From Flavobacteriales bacterium (GTDB lineage Bacteria; Bacteroidota; Bacteroidia; Flavobacteriales; Flavobacteriaceae): DNA of 51,992 nt. The stretch is taken from positions 1-51,992 of the forward strand of contig JADHRQ010000008.1 of the NCBI GenBank assembly GCA_016777325.1, given 5' to 3'. The notes under the pieces were generated by a model. It searched no databases. It had not been told where the DNA came from and was given only the letters and a program-made list of their open reading frames with translations. The position numbers and the translations under genes were made by a program. Positions 27,096 to 35,032 of this stretch are shown here, piece after piece (within the stretch, counting starts at the first letter, position 1; every line of letters begins with the position of its first letter).

Positions 27096-28073
27096 ATGCA
27101 AGCATCTACATTAACAAAAACAAAACAAAATTCTTGGGGAGGAGGAACTAAGCCACTAGACGCTGGTTATGGAAAACTTATGATGTGGTTTTTCATAGTC
27201 TCAGATGCACTTACATTTTCAGGTTTTTTAGTCTCTTACGGTTTTTCAAGATTTAAAAATATTGATTCATGGCCTATTGCAGATGAAGTTTTTACTCACT
27301 TCCCATTTTTGCATGGCGTAGATGCTCCGATGTACTATGTAGCACTTATGACTTTTATTTTAATTTTTTCATCTGTTACAATGGTTTTAGCTGTTGATGC
27401 TGGTCACCATAATGATAAAAACCGTGTTGCTTTTTATATGCTTTTAACAATAATTGGAGGGGCTATCTTCGTAGGTTCACAGGCATGGGAGTGGAAGAAT
27501 TTCATTAAAGGAGAGTATGGTGCTGTTGAAATACAAAATGGGCAAATTCTACAGTTTTATGATCTTGAAGAAGGAAAAAGAATACCTATTGATGAATTTG
27601 CTGTTTCCTCAACTCAAGCTAGAGTAACTCATGATGATAATGTTGGTATTTGGTATCAAAGTGAATCAAAATTACCTGAAATTACTCTTGATGAAGTTAT
27701 GACAGGTTTTAATAACGACATAGATTTAACAGTAAGATTAGAGACGTTAGATGAAAATGGTCATAAAATAATTCTTAGTAGAGAACAAGCTGAAATTAAA
27801 TTAGCTTCTGCTACACGAGTAGTAAAAGGTGCAAACTTAATTCGTAATGAATATGGAAATCCTCTTTTTGCTGATTTCTTCTTTTTTATTACAGGATTTC
27901 ATGGTTTTCACGTGTTTTCAGGTGTTATTTTGAACATTATAATATTTATAAATGTACTTCTTGGAACATACGAAAAAAGAGGTCATTATGATATGGTTGA
28001 GAAAGTGGGTCTTTATTGGCACTTTGTTGACCTTGTATGGGTTTTTGTATTTACATTTTTCTATTTAGTATAA
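27096..28073 (+). CDS. Cytochrome c oxidase subunit III (long form)
   Basis: 325 residues. The membrane core has five helices, with GYGKLMMWFFIVSDALTFSGF at the start, AWEWKNFIKGEYG after the third, and FHGFHVFSGVILNI and YWHFVDLVWVFVFTFFYLV at the end; HFVDLVW is a strong subunit III signature. About 105 polar residues (roughly 150-255) are inserted between helices three and four, giving an extra-membrane domain usual in Bacteroidota. It stabilises subunit I and its proton uptake. coxIV follows after three bases. Confidence 0.93.
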   Translation: MQASTLTKTKQNSWGGGTKPLDAGYGKLMMWFFIVSDALTFSGFLVSYGFSRFKNIDSWPIADEVFTHFPFLHGVDAPMYYVALMTFILIFSSVTMVLAVDAGHHNDKNRVAFYMLLTIIGGAIFVGSQAWEWKNFIKGEYGAVEIQNGQILQFYDLEEGKRIPIDEFAVSSTQARVTHDDNVGIWYQSESKLPEITLDEVMTGFNNDIDLTVRLETLDENGHKIILSREQAEIKLASATRVVKGANLIRNEYGNPLFADFFFFITGFHGFHVFSGVILNIIIFINVLLGTYEKRGHYDMVEKVGLYWHFVDLVWVFVFTFFYLV

Positions 28074-28076
28074 GCT

Positions 28077-28469
28077 ATGGCAGATCAAAATCATAAATTA
28101 GCAATTTTTAGAGGACGTTTAAAATTTAAGTCAAACGTTCAGAAAATTTGGGGTGTGCTTATATTTTTATCTATAGTAACTGCTATTGAAGTAGCTTTAG
28201 GTATAATTAAACCAGAGATATTATTAAACTACTTTTTGGGTATTAAACTTATAAATTGGCTGTTTATTATTATGACTATAATCAAGGCATATTATATTAC
28301 ATGGGACTTTATGCATGTTAGAGATGAAAAGCCCTTTTTAAAAAACACCATAGTAGTTCCACTTCTTATTTTAATCCCTTTCTTATTATTTATTCTTTTA
28401 TATGAGGGCTCATATATATTTGAAGTAATGTTTGACGGTTTAAAGGCTTGGAATTTTGATATATATTAA
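28077..28469 (+). CDS. Cytochrome c oxidase subunit IV family protein
   Basis: 130 residues with three hydrophobic helices (about 23-42, 52-78, 93-118). The segment IMTIIKAYYITWDFMHVRDE matches prokaryotic COX4-type subunits, small accessory membrane proteins of the oxidase. The position directly after subunit III, and a one-base overlap with the next gene, fit this role. Confidence 0.85.
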   Translation: MADQNHKLAIFRGRLKFKSNVQKIWGVLIFLSIVTAIEVALGIIKPEILLNYFLGIKLINWLFIIMTIIKAYYITWDFMHVRDEKPFLKNTIVVPLLILIPFLLFILLYEGSYIFEVMFDGLKAWNFDIY

Positions 28470-29128
28470 TGAGTAAAGATTTTAAAAAGTATCTAATACT
28501 TGGCTTTCTGTTTTTCTTTCCAATATTTGTTTATGTATTCCTTTCAACAGGTATAAATAATTTCGCAAAACTACCTGTGTTAACTGAGAAAGTAAAGGAT
28601 ATAAAAAATATTGAAGGAAATATACTAGAAACATCCTTTAAAGATAAAATATCAATAGTTGCTTTTTGGGGTGGAGACATTAATAATAAAAAATCTGAAG
28701 CATTAAATTTAAATCAAAAAATTTATAAAAGATTTTATGAGTTTCAAGACTTTCAATTTGTTGTAATGCATAACAAAACTGAATCTGAAGCAATTGAAAG
28801 TTTAAAAAATGAGCTTATTAGTGGAGTTGGAACTGACCTTGAAAAATGGAATTTTATTTCTACAACTCAATCAAATATTGAAATGATTTTTGAAAGCTTT
28901 AATACTAATATAAAACTGGACTCTAACTTTAGTACCCCTTATGTGTTTATCGTTGATAGAGACCTGAGTTTAAGAGGAAGAGATGATGATGAAGATATTG
29001 GAATGCTTTATGGTTTTAATTCTCAATCTGTTGCAGAGATTAATAATAAGATGGTAGATGATGTTAAAATAATTCTTGCAGAGTATAGATTAGCTCTTAA
29101 GAAAAATGACTCTTTATTTAATGAATAA
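28469..29128 (+). CDS. Membrane-anchored SCO/thioredoxin-like protein without cysteines
   Basis: 219 residues. An N-terminal helix (about 8-28) anchors a soluble domain that parallels the SCO protein encoded next: a strand ISIVAFWGGDIN where SCO has its FFTRCPDIC copper site, then FQDFQFVVMH, and a late strand TPYVFIVDRDLSLRGRDDDE matching the SCO end YFALIDKDGYIRSRKDS, with comparable tails. There is not one cysteine in the protein, and the SCO metal-binding histidine is also not evident, so it cannot bind copper in the SCO way. A structural or chaperone role in oxidase assembly is inferred from the operon only. The fold similarity is my own alignment by eye. Confidence 0.6.
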   Translation: MSKDFKKYLILGFLFFFPIFVYVFLSTGINNFAKLPVLTEKVKDIKNIEGNILETSFKDKISIVAFWGGDINNKKSEALNLNQKIYKRFYEFQDFQFVVMHNKTESEAIESLKNELISGVGTDLEKWNFISTTQSNIEMIFESFNTNIKLDSNFSTPYVFIVDRDLSLRGRDDDEDIGMLYGFNSQSVAEINNKMVDDVKIILAEYRLALKKNDSLFNE

Positions 29129-29819
29129 TAATATAAAATACATTGGATTATTAATAATTATAATTCTTTTTGGAATCTTTTCATTACCAAAAATTTATGA
29201 AAGAGTCGTCAATTCAGATATTAAAGATTCTAATAGACTTAATACAAATGAAAGGCTAGCATACCTAACAATTTCAGATGAAAAAAGAAAAGCTCCTGAC
29301 TTTTTATTAACTAATCAAGATTCAATATTAATTTCAAATGATGATATGATTGGGAAAGTATACGTGCTTGAATTTTTCTTTACTAGATGTCCTGATATTT
29401 GTATTGAAATGAATCAAAATATGAAGTTGTTAGATGAAGAATTTGGTGATTCTAACGATTTTGGCATTATCTCGATAACTATTGATCCTAATAACGATAC
29501 TCCATCAATTTTAAAAAAATATTCTGAAGCACTAGATGTTAAATCACAAAACTGGCACTTTTTAACTGGCGAAAAAGATTACATATATGATTTAGCTAAC
29601 ATTGGATTTAACATTTTTGCAAATCAAAATTCAAATTTTATAGGAGGTTTTGAACATCAAGGATATTTTGCACTTATTGATAAAGATGGGTATATTCGAT
29701 CTAGAAAAGATAGTTTTGGAAACCCCATCATGTATTATTTAGGTATAAACGATATTAATGCAATACAGCAGGGTATAGGAATGTTAAACTATGATATTAA
29801 AAAATTAATTGATGAGTAA
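29106..29819 (+). CDS. SCO1/SenC family copper chaperone
   Basis: 237 residues, or 232 if the ATG at 29121 is used. An N-terminal membrane anchor (about 10-28) is followed by a thioredoxin-fold domain with the copper motif CPDIC (C95, C99) and the third ligand H184 in GGFEHQGYFALIDKDG. SCO proteins deliver copper to, or reduce, the CuA site of subunit II, in agreement with the operon. The start overlaps the preceding gene by 8 to 23 bases and the end overlaps the DUF420 gene by 8. Confidence 0.93.
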   Translation: MTLYLMNNNIKYIGLLIIIILFGIFSLPKIYERVVNSDIKDSNRLNTNERLAYLTISDEKRKAPDFLLTNQDSILISNDDMIGKVYVLEFFFTRCPDICIEMNQNMKLLDEEFGDSNDFGIISITIDPNNDTPSILKKYSEALDVKSQNWHFLTGEKDYIYDLANIGFNIFANQNSNFIGGFEHQGYFALIDKDGYIRSRKDSFGNPIMYYLGINDINAIQQGIGMLNYDIKKLIDE

Positions 29820-30351
29820 AATTGAAAACCAAAATAGTGGCTTAAAGTATAAAACTTTAATTATTATTGTTTCGATAGTAATTCCTCTTGTTGTTCTAGT
29901 GCTGTTTAATATTAGAATAACATCTTTGCCTGCATTAACATTTTTGCCACCTATTTACGCTTCAATTAATGGTTTAACAGCAATTCTATTAGTTGCTGCT
30001 CTTTATAGTATCAAGAATAAAAAAGTTAAACAACATGAGGTTTTGATGAAGACATCTATATTCTTGTCTTTAGTATTTTTAGTTATGTATATTCTGTATC
30101 ACATGACAACTGACCCTACACCTTTTGGAGGAGAAGGTTTTATTAAATATTTATACTTTTTTATCTTAATTACACATATTACATTATCTGTGTTTATCGT
30201 ACCTATGGTTCTTGTAACATATGTAAGGGCTATATCTAAAATGTTTGATAAGCATAAAAAAATTGCAAGAATTACATTTCCAATCTGGCTATACATTGCT
30301 GTTACAGGTGTTGTAGTTTACCTTATGATTTCACCATATTATATTCACTGA
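29812..30351 (+). CDS. DUF420 membrane protein
   Basis: 179 residues from the ATG at 29812 (a TTG three bases earlier is less likely). Four to five hydrophobic helices; segments ASINGLTAILLVAAL, VKQHEVLMKTSIFLSL, THITLSVFIVPMVLVTYVRA and KIARITFPIWLYIAVTGVVVY match DUF420. The histidines in the HEV, YHMTT and HITLS segments are in helices, a pattern also seen in heme-binding or heme-copper assembly proteins such as CtaM. Family members are linked to cytochrome oxidase assembly, and the position after SCO agrees. Confidence 0.87.
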   Translation: MSKIENQNSGLKYKTLIIIVSIVIPLVVLVLFNIRITSLPALTFLPPIYASINGLTAILLVAALYSIKNKKVKQHEVLMKTSIFLSLVFLVMYILYHMTTDPTPFGGEGFIKYLYFFILITHITLSVFIVPMVLVTYVRAISKMFDKHKKIARITFPIWLYIAVTGVVVYLMISPYYIH

Positions 30352-30563
30352 TGAAGAAATATCAACTGTTTTTTATCTTATTTTTCTTTATGACTGTTGA
30401 TGTTCAGTCACAATGTTCTATGTTAAGTGCTATGATGGAAACTGATCAAGGCTATGAATCAGCTAAGGGATTAAATAGGGGTATTGTTTATTTAATGTCA
30501 ATCCCATATATATTAATAGGATTGATTATTTGGAAAATATATAAAACCAATAAAGCAGGATAA
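30351..30563 (+). CDS. Small signal-peptide membrane protein of the cox assembly cluster
   Basis: 70 residues. A signal peptide (about 1-20, ending near VQSQ) is followed by CSMLSAMMETDQGYESAKGL, then a hydrophobic helix (about 46-63, GIVYLMSIPYILIGLIIW) and a short basic tail. Proteins of this size and layout close many flavobacterial cox clusters. From memory those relatives read C-x-M-C after the signal peptide, whereas here it is C-S-M-L, so one cysteine appears lost. Function unknown. It overlaps the DUF420 stop by one base. Confidence 0.7.
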   Translation: MKKYQLFFILFFFMTVDVQSQCSMLSAMMETDQGYESAKGLNRGIVYLMSIPYILIGLIIWKIYKTNKAG

Positions 30564-30621
30564 ATTTTTTATTATACAATTTATATAGTACCTAATATTT
30601 ATGATACTTTAAACAAACTTT

Positions 30622-30636
30622 ACGATTATATATCGT
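30622..30636. promoter_or_regulatory. Palindrome upstream of the efflux operon (possible operator)
   Basis: ACGAT-TATAT-ATCGT, perfect five-base arms, centred 28 bases upstream of the -7 element at 30657. It covers the -33 region of the predicted promoter, the place expected for a repressor. No regulator gene is adjacent. Confidence 0.4.
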
Positions 30637-30656
30637 TCTAATATTTAGAATTTAGG

Positions 30657-30664
30657 TAATTTTG
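30657..30664 (+). promoter_or_regulatory. Candidate -7 element for the ABC efflux operon
   Basis: TAATTTTG matches TAnnTTTG, eight bases before the ATG at 30673, giving a very short leader. Confidence 0.45.
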
Positions 30665-30672
30665 CAAAATAT

Positions 30673-31371
30673 ATGATAGAAATTAAAAATTTACATAAGT
30701 CCTATGAGATGGGATCTTCATCTTTACATGTTCTAAAGGGAATCGATTTTTCAGTTGCTGATGGTGAACTTGTTGCTATAATGGGATCTTCAGGTTCGGG
30801 TAAATCAACACTACTAAATATTTTAGGTATGCTTGATAATTCCGATCAGGGAACTTATGATCTTGATAAAATCCGTATTGCTAATATGGACGAAAAAAAA
30901 GCGGCTAACTATAGAAATAAATTTTTAGGTTTTGTTTTTCAATCTTTTAATTTGATAAATTATAAAAATGCACTTGAAAATGTAGCTCTTCCATTATATT
31001 ATCAGGGTATTTCAAGAAAAGAAAGACAAGTAATTGCACTGAATTATCTAGGTAAAGTTGGACTCAAAGATTGGTCTAGTCACTTACCAAGTGAACTTTC
31101 TGGTGGTCAAAAACAAAGAGTTGCCATAGCTAGAGCATTAGCATCAAATCCTAAAGTTTTACTTGCTGATGAACCAACTGGTGCACTAGATTCAAAGACT
31201 TCAATGGAAGTGATGGCCTTAATTCAAAAAATAAATAACGAAGGTAAAACTATATTAGTGGTAACTCATGAACAAGATATTGCAGAAATGTGTAAAAGGA
31301 TAGTCCTTTTAAAGGATGGAGTTATTGTAGAAGATAAAAAAGTAAAGCAAAATATTATCAAGAATGTTTAA
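30673..31371 (+). CDS. MacB/LolD-type ABC transporter ATP-binding protein
   Basis: 232 residues. Walker A GSSGSGKST (about 39-47), Q-loop in FVFQSFNLI, signature LSGGQKQRVAIARAL, and Walker B VLLADEPTGALD followed by the switch VVTHEQD. The family powers type VII ABC systems (MacB, LolCDE, FtsEX) that move substrates by mechanotransmission rather than through a membrane pore. It is the first gene of a five-gene operon with two permeases, an adaptor and a TolC protein, and overlaps the next gene by eight bases. Confidence 0.95.
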   Translation: MIEIKNLHKSYEMGSSSLHVLKGIDFSVADGELVAIMGSSGSGKSTLLNILGMLDNSDQGTYDLDKIRIANMDEKKAANYRNKFLGFVFQSFNLINYKNALENVALPLYYQGISRKERQVIALNYLGKVGLKDWSSHLPSELSGGQKQRVAIARALASNPKVLLADEPTGALDSKTSMEVMALIQKINNEGKTILVVTHEQDIAEMCKRIVLLKDGVIVEDKKVKQNIIKNV

Positions 31372-32596
31372 CATAGAGCGTTGGACAGAAATATTTCAGT
31401 CAATTCAAAAGAATAAGCTTAGGACTGCTCTTTCTGGTATGACAGTTTCTCTTGGTATACTAATCTTTATAATTCTTTTTGGTCTTGGCGAAGGATTAAA
31501 AAACTCTTACAGTGATTTATTTCTAAATAACGCTAATAATGTTATCTATATATATCCAGGAAAAACTACAAAGCCATATGGTGGATTTAAAACGAATAGA
31601 CGTATTGAATTAAAAAATGCAGATATAGATGCACTAAAACAAGAATTTTCAAGTTCTATTGAATATGTTAACCCAAGTTTATTTGTAAGTGAACCTATCT
31701 CTTATGGACTAGAATCTTTTACTTTTGAAATATCGGCAGTATCGCCTTCAAATCAATTAATTGAAAAGCATGTTTTGATGAAAGGAAGATATATTAATGA
31801 GAAGGATATTAAAGAAAAAAATAAAGTCGTAACAATAGGAAGATTAGTTGCAAGAGATATTTTTAAAGGAGATGATCCTATTGGTAAATTTATTAATCTT
31901 GGATCAAGATCATTCAAAATAGTAGGAGTTTTTCAAGATACTAGTGGAGATACTGAAGAAAATAAACTTATTATTCCTTACACAACAAGACAGCAAATCT
32001 TAAAGGGAACAGATGTGGTTGGTACAGTTGGAATTACTTTTGATCAAAGTTGGTCAGGATCCCAAGCAGTTAAACTATCTGACAATATTAAATCTTTCTT
32101 GAAAAAAAGAAAATCAGTTGATCCAACTGACCCTAGTGGAATTAGAATTAGAAATGTAGCAGATGAGATTGATAGATCTCTTCAGTTTGCAAATGCACTA
32201 CAAATAATTGTAACATTTGTTGGAATTGGTACATTAATAGCCGGAATAATAGGAATATCAAATATTATGGTATTTATTGTTAAGGAGAGAACGAAGGAAT
32301 TAGGTATTAGAAAAGCATTAGGTGCTGAACCAAATGAAATAATAAAGATGATTTTAACTGAATCAATTTTTATTACAGCAATTTCAGGTTTTTTAGGGAT
32401 GGTAATAGGTATTATAATCTTAAATTCCCTTGATTCTTCTGCTCTTCAAGAATACTTTATAACAAGAGCTGGTGTTGATTTAAATATTGCATTTTCAGCA
32501 ACAATAATATTGATAATATTTGGTGTAATTGCAGGATATATTCCAGCTAAAAGAGCAGCTCAAATTAAACCAATTGTAGCATTAAGAGATGAGTAG
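31364..32596 (+). CDS. MacB-like ABC transporter permease 1
   Basis: 410 residues. One N-terminal helix (about 20-42), a large periplasmic MacB_PCD domain (about 45-275), then three C-terminal helices of the FtsX domain (about 283-305, 330-352, 372-392). The segment VFIVKERTKELGIRKALGAEPNEI is the conserved cytoplasmic coupling loop, and the end reads GYIPAKRAAQIKPIVALRDE. It probably pairs with the next permease as a heterodimer energised by the ATPase just upstream. The overlap with that second permease gene is eight bases. Confidence 0.93.
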   Translation: MFNIERWTEIFQSIQKNKLRTALSGMTVSLGILIFIILFGLGEGLKNSYSDLFLNNANNVIYIYPGKTTKPYGGFKTNRRIELKNADIDALKQEFSSSIEYVNPSLFVSEPISYGLESFTFEISAVSPSNQLIEKHVLMKGRYINEKDIKEKNKVVTIGRLVARDIFKGDDPIGKFINLGSRSFKIVGVFQDTSGDTEENKLIIPYTTRQQILKGTDVVGTVGITFDQSWSGSQAVKLSDNIKSFLKKRKSVDPTDPSGIRIRNVADEIDRSLQFANALQIIVTFVGIGTLIAGIIGISNIMVFIVKERTKELGIRKALGAEPNEIIKMILTESIFITAISGFLGMVIGIIILNSLDSSALQEYFITRAGVDLNIAFSATIILIIFGVIAGYIPAKRAAQIKPIVALRDE

Positions 32597-33863
32597 TTTA
32601 AAAAAAATATTTGATAGAGATACGTGGGATGAAATTTTTGAATCTATTTCAAAAAACAAAACTAGGACTATAATTACAACTATTGGAGTTTTCTGGGGTA
32701 TATTCATATATATAGCTTTGGCTGGATCCGCAACAGGTCTTGAAAATGGTTTTGATGATGCTTTTAGTGGGTTAAGTAAAAACTCCATGGGAGTTTGGGC
32801 ACAACGAACTTCTATTCCATATAAAGGTTTTGAGGAAGGAAGACAACCCCTATTTAGATTAAATGATGTTGACAAATTAAAGAGTAGAATACCCGAAATT
32901 GAATATATTTCACCAGGTCTTCAAGCTGGGGCTTTTTCTGGTGCACCTCCATTAGTAACAAGGGGTACTAGATCTGATAACTTTAATGTTTTTGGTAATT
33001 TTCCAGTATATGCTAAAATTTCAGTTATTAAAATATTTGATGGTGGTAGATATATTAATGAAGAGGATATTAAATACGAAAGAAAAGTAGCTGTTATCGG
33101 TGAAGGAACACAAGAAAGGCTATTTACTGAGGGTGAAGATCCACTTGGAAAATATATTGAAATTAATAATGTAAACTTTAAAGTAGTGGGAGTTACAAAA
33201 TTTTCACAAGGAAGTGGATTTGGTTCAGATTCTGATATAACTATTCCTTATACCACTTTCGCTAAATTATACAATAGGGGTGATCGATATGGATTTATGT
33301 TTATAGCTGGATATGATTATGTAAATCCAAATTATTTAGAAGAGACAGTAATGTCAAATTTAAAAGTATTAAAAACTGTATCCCCAGAAGATGATAGGGC
33401 TTTTGGATCCTTTAATATTGGTTCATTATTTGAAAGTATTATAAAATTTACAAAAGGAATGGTTTTCTTATCTCTTGTTGTTGGAATAGCTACAATTTTT
33501 GCTGGTGTTATTGGAATTGGTAATATAATGCTAATTGCAGTTAAGGAGAGAACTAATGAGTTAGGTATAAGAAGAGCACTAGGTGCCACTCCTGGAGAAG
33601 TAAAAGTTCAAATTGTATTAGAATCAGTTTTTCTAACAATTCTAGCAGGAATAATAGGGATAATTGTTGGAGCCTTTTTACTTTTTGTTATAAATATAGG
33701 TACTTCAGGTTTGGAGGATTTTCCCTTTACAAATCCAACTGTTCCTTTAGCTATAGTATTTGGTGCATTTATAACCATGGTGACTTTAGGAACACTTATT
33801 GGACTAATTCCAGCTGAGAGAGCTGTAAGTATTAAGCCTATTGAGGCTTTAAGAGAAGAGTAA
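32589..33863 (+). CDS. MacB-like ABC transporter permease 2
   Basis: 424 residues with the same layout as its neighbour: helix (about 22-42), periplasmic domain (about 45-285), three FtsX helices, coupling loop LIAVKERTNELGIRRALGATPGEV and a terminal GLIPAERAVSIKPIEALREE. The two permeases are clearly paralogous and arose by duplication, as is usual in Bacteroidota. The adaptor gene starts 20 bases later. Confidence 0.93.
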   Translation: MSSLKKIFDRDTWDEIFESISKNKTRTIITTIGVFWGIFIYIALAGSATGLENGFDDAFSGLSKNSMGVWAQRTSIPYKGFEEGRQPLFRLNDVDKLKSRIPEIEYISPGLQAGAFSGAPPLVTRGTRSDNFNVFGNFPVYAKISVIKIFDGGRYINEEDIKYERKVAVIGEGTQERLFTEGEDPLGKYIEINNVNFKVVGVTKFSQGSGFGSDSDITIPYTTFAKLYNRGDRYGFMFIAGYDYVNPNYLEETVMSNLKVLKTVSPEDDRAFGSFNIGSLFESIIKFTKGMVFLSLVVGIATIFAGVIGIGNIMLIAVKERTNELGIRRALGATPGEVKVQIVLESVFLTILAGIIGIIVGAFLLFVINIGTSGLEDFPFTNPTVPLAIVFGAFITMVTLGTLIGLIPAERAVSIKPIEALREE

Positions 33864-33882
33864 TTAATTAAAATAAAAAAAA

Positions 33883-35022
33883 ATGAAATTTAAAAATATC
33901 GGAATTATAGTATTAATCTTAGGTCTTTTATTTGCTATTGCTTATTTCGTAAGAACAAATAGTACATCAGCAGTTCAATATGACACAACTACTGCATTTA
34001 CCTCAAGTATTCAGAAAACATCTGTTGTGACAGGTACAGTTATTCCTGAGGATGAGGTTGAAATTAAACCTCAATTAAATGGAATAATTTCAGAAATAAT
34101 GGTAGAAGAAGGTGACTTGGTTAATAATGGTGATTTGATTGCAATAATTAAAGTAGTTCCGGATGAGAGATCTGTTTATGGAGCTCAATCTCAAGTTAAA
34201 TCTGCGGAATTAAACGTTAATAATGCTGAGAGACAGATGCAAAGAGCTGAAGAATTATTTTCAAAGCAAATAATTTCTCAACAAGAATATGAAGATGCAG
34301 AGTTAAGATTCAATACTGCAAAAGAAAACTTACAAGCAGCTCAAAATGATTTAGAAATTATTAGAAAGGGATCTGTCTCGGGCTCATCTACTGCTAATAC
34401 AAATATTAGAGCTACTATTACTGGAACTATTCTTGAAATTCCTATTAAATTAGGTGATCAAGTAATTGCAGCCAATAGCTTTAATTCTGGATCAACTGTT
34501 GCGATAATTGCTGATTTAAATAAGATGATTTTTGAGGGACAAGTTGATGAAGCTGAAGTTGGAAAATTAGAGGTAGGACAGGGCTTAAGTGTAAGTATGG
34601 CTGCAATTCCTGACAAAGAATTTCAGGCAAAGTTAAAATTTGTTGCTCCTAAAGGGACTGAAGCTGGTGGAGCAGTTCAATTTAAAATTGAGGCTGACCT
34701 TATTCTGGATGAAAATACATTTATAAGAGCTGGATACAGTGCAAATGGAACTCTTGTGGTTGACAATAAACAAGATATAATGGTTATTGCTGAGGCTCTT
34801 TTACAGTTTGATAGAAGAACTTCCTTGCCATATGTTGAAGTAGAGACTTCTTCTCAAAATTTTGAAAGAAGAGATATAACTATTGGATTATCAGATGGAA
34901 TAAAAGTTGAGATTATAGATGGGCTAGATATGACAGATAAAATTAAAATTTGGAATAAAACAGAACCGATTAAGATTGAGCCTGAAGAATCAGCATTCGA
35001 TCAATTTAGAGATGATGACTAA
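33883..35022 (+). CDS. MacA/HlyD-type periplasmic adaptor protein
   Basis: 379 residues. N-terminal membrane anchor (about 5-22), a biotinyl-lipoyl-like half motif (VIPEDEVEIKPQLNGIISEI), a helical hairpin (about 100-160, with QEYEDAELRFNTAKENLQAA), the second lipoyl half (RATITGTILEIPIKLGDQVI), and beta-barrel and membrane-proximal domains to the end. It bridges the inner-membrane permeases and the TolC channel. The last 20 residues are acidic. The stop codon begins a run of 13 A. Confidence 0.93.
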   Translation: MKFKNIGIIVLILGLLFAIAYFVRTNSTSAVQYDTTTAFTSSIQKTSVVTGTVIPEDEVEIKPQLNGIISEIMVEEGDLVNNGDLIAIIKVVPDERSVYGAQSQVKSAELNVNNAERQMQRAEELFSKQIISQQEYEDAELRFNTAKENLQAAQNDLEIIRKGSVSGSSTANTNIRATITGTILEIPIKLGDQVIAANSFNSGSTVAIIADLNKMIFEGQVDEAEVGKLEVGQGLSVSMAAIPDKEFQAKLKFVAPKGTEAGGAVQFKIEADLILDENTFIRAGYSANGTLVVDNKQDIMVIAEALLQFDRRTSLPYVEVETSSQNFERRDITIGLSDGIKVEIIDGLDMTDKIKIWNKTEPIKIEPEESAFDQFRDDD

Positions 35023-35032
35023 AAAAAAAAAA

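Noticed and set aside
34976-35032. Longer tolC start
   Set aside because: It begins at TTG inside the adaptor gene and would put 19 polar residues before the signal peptide.
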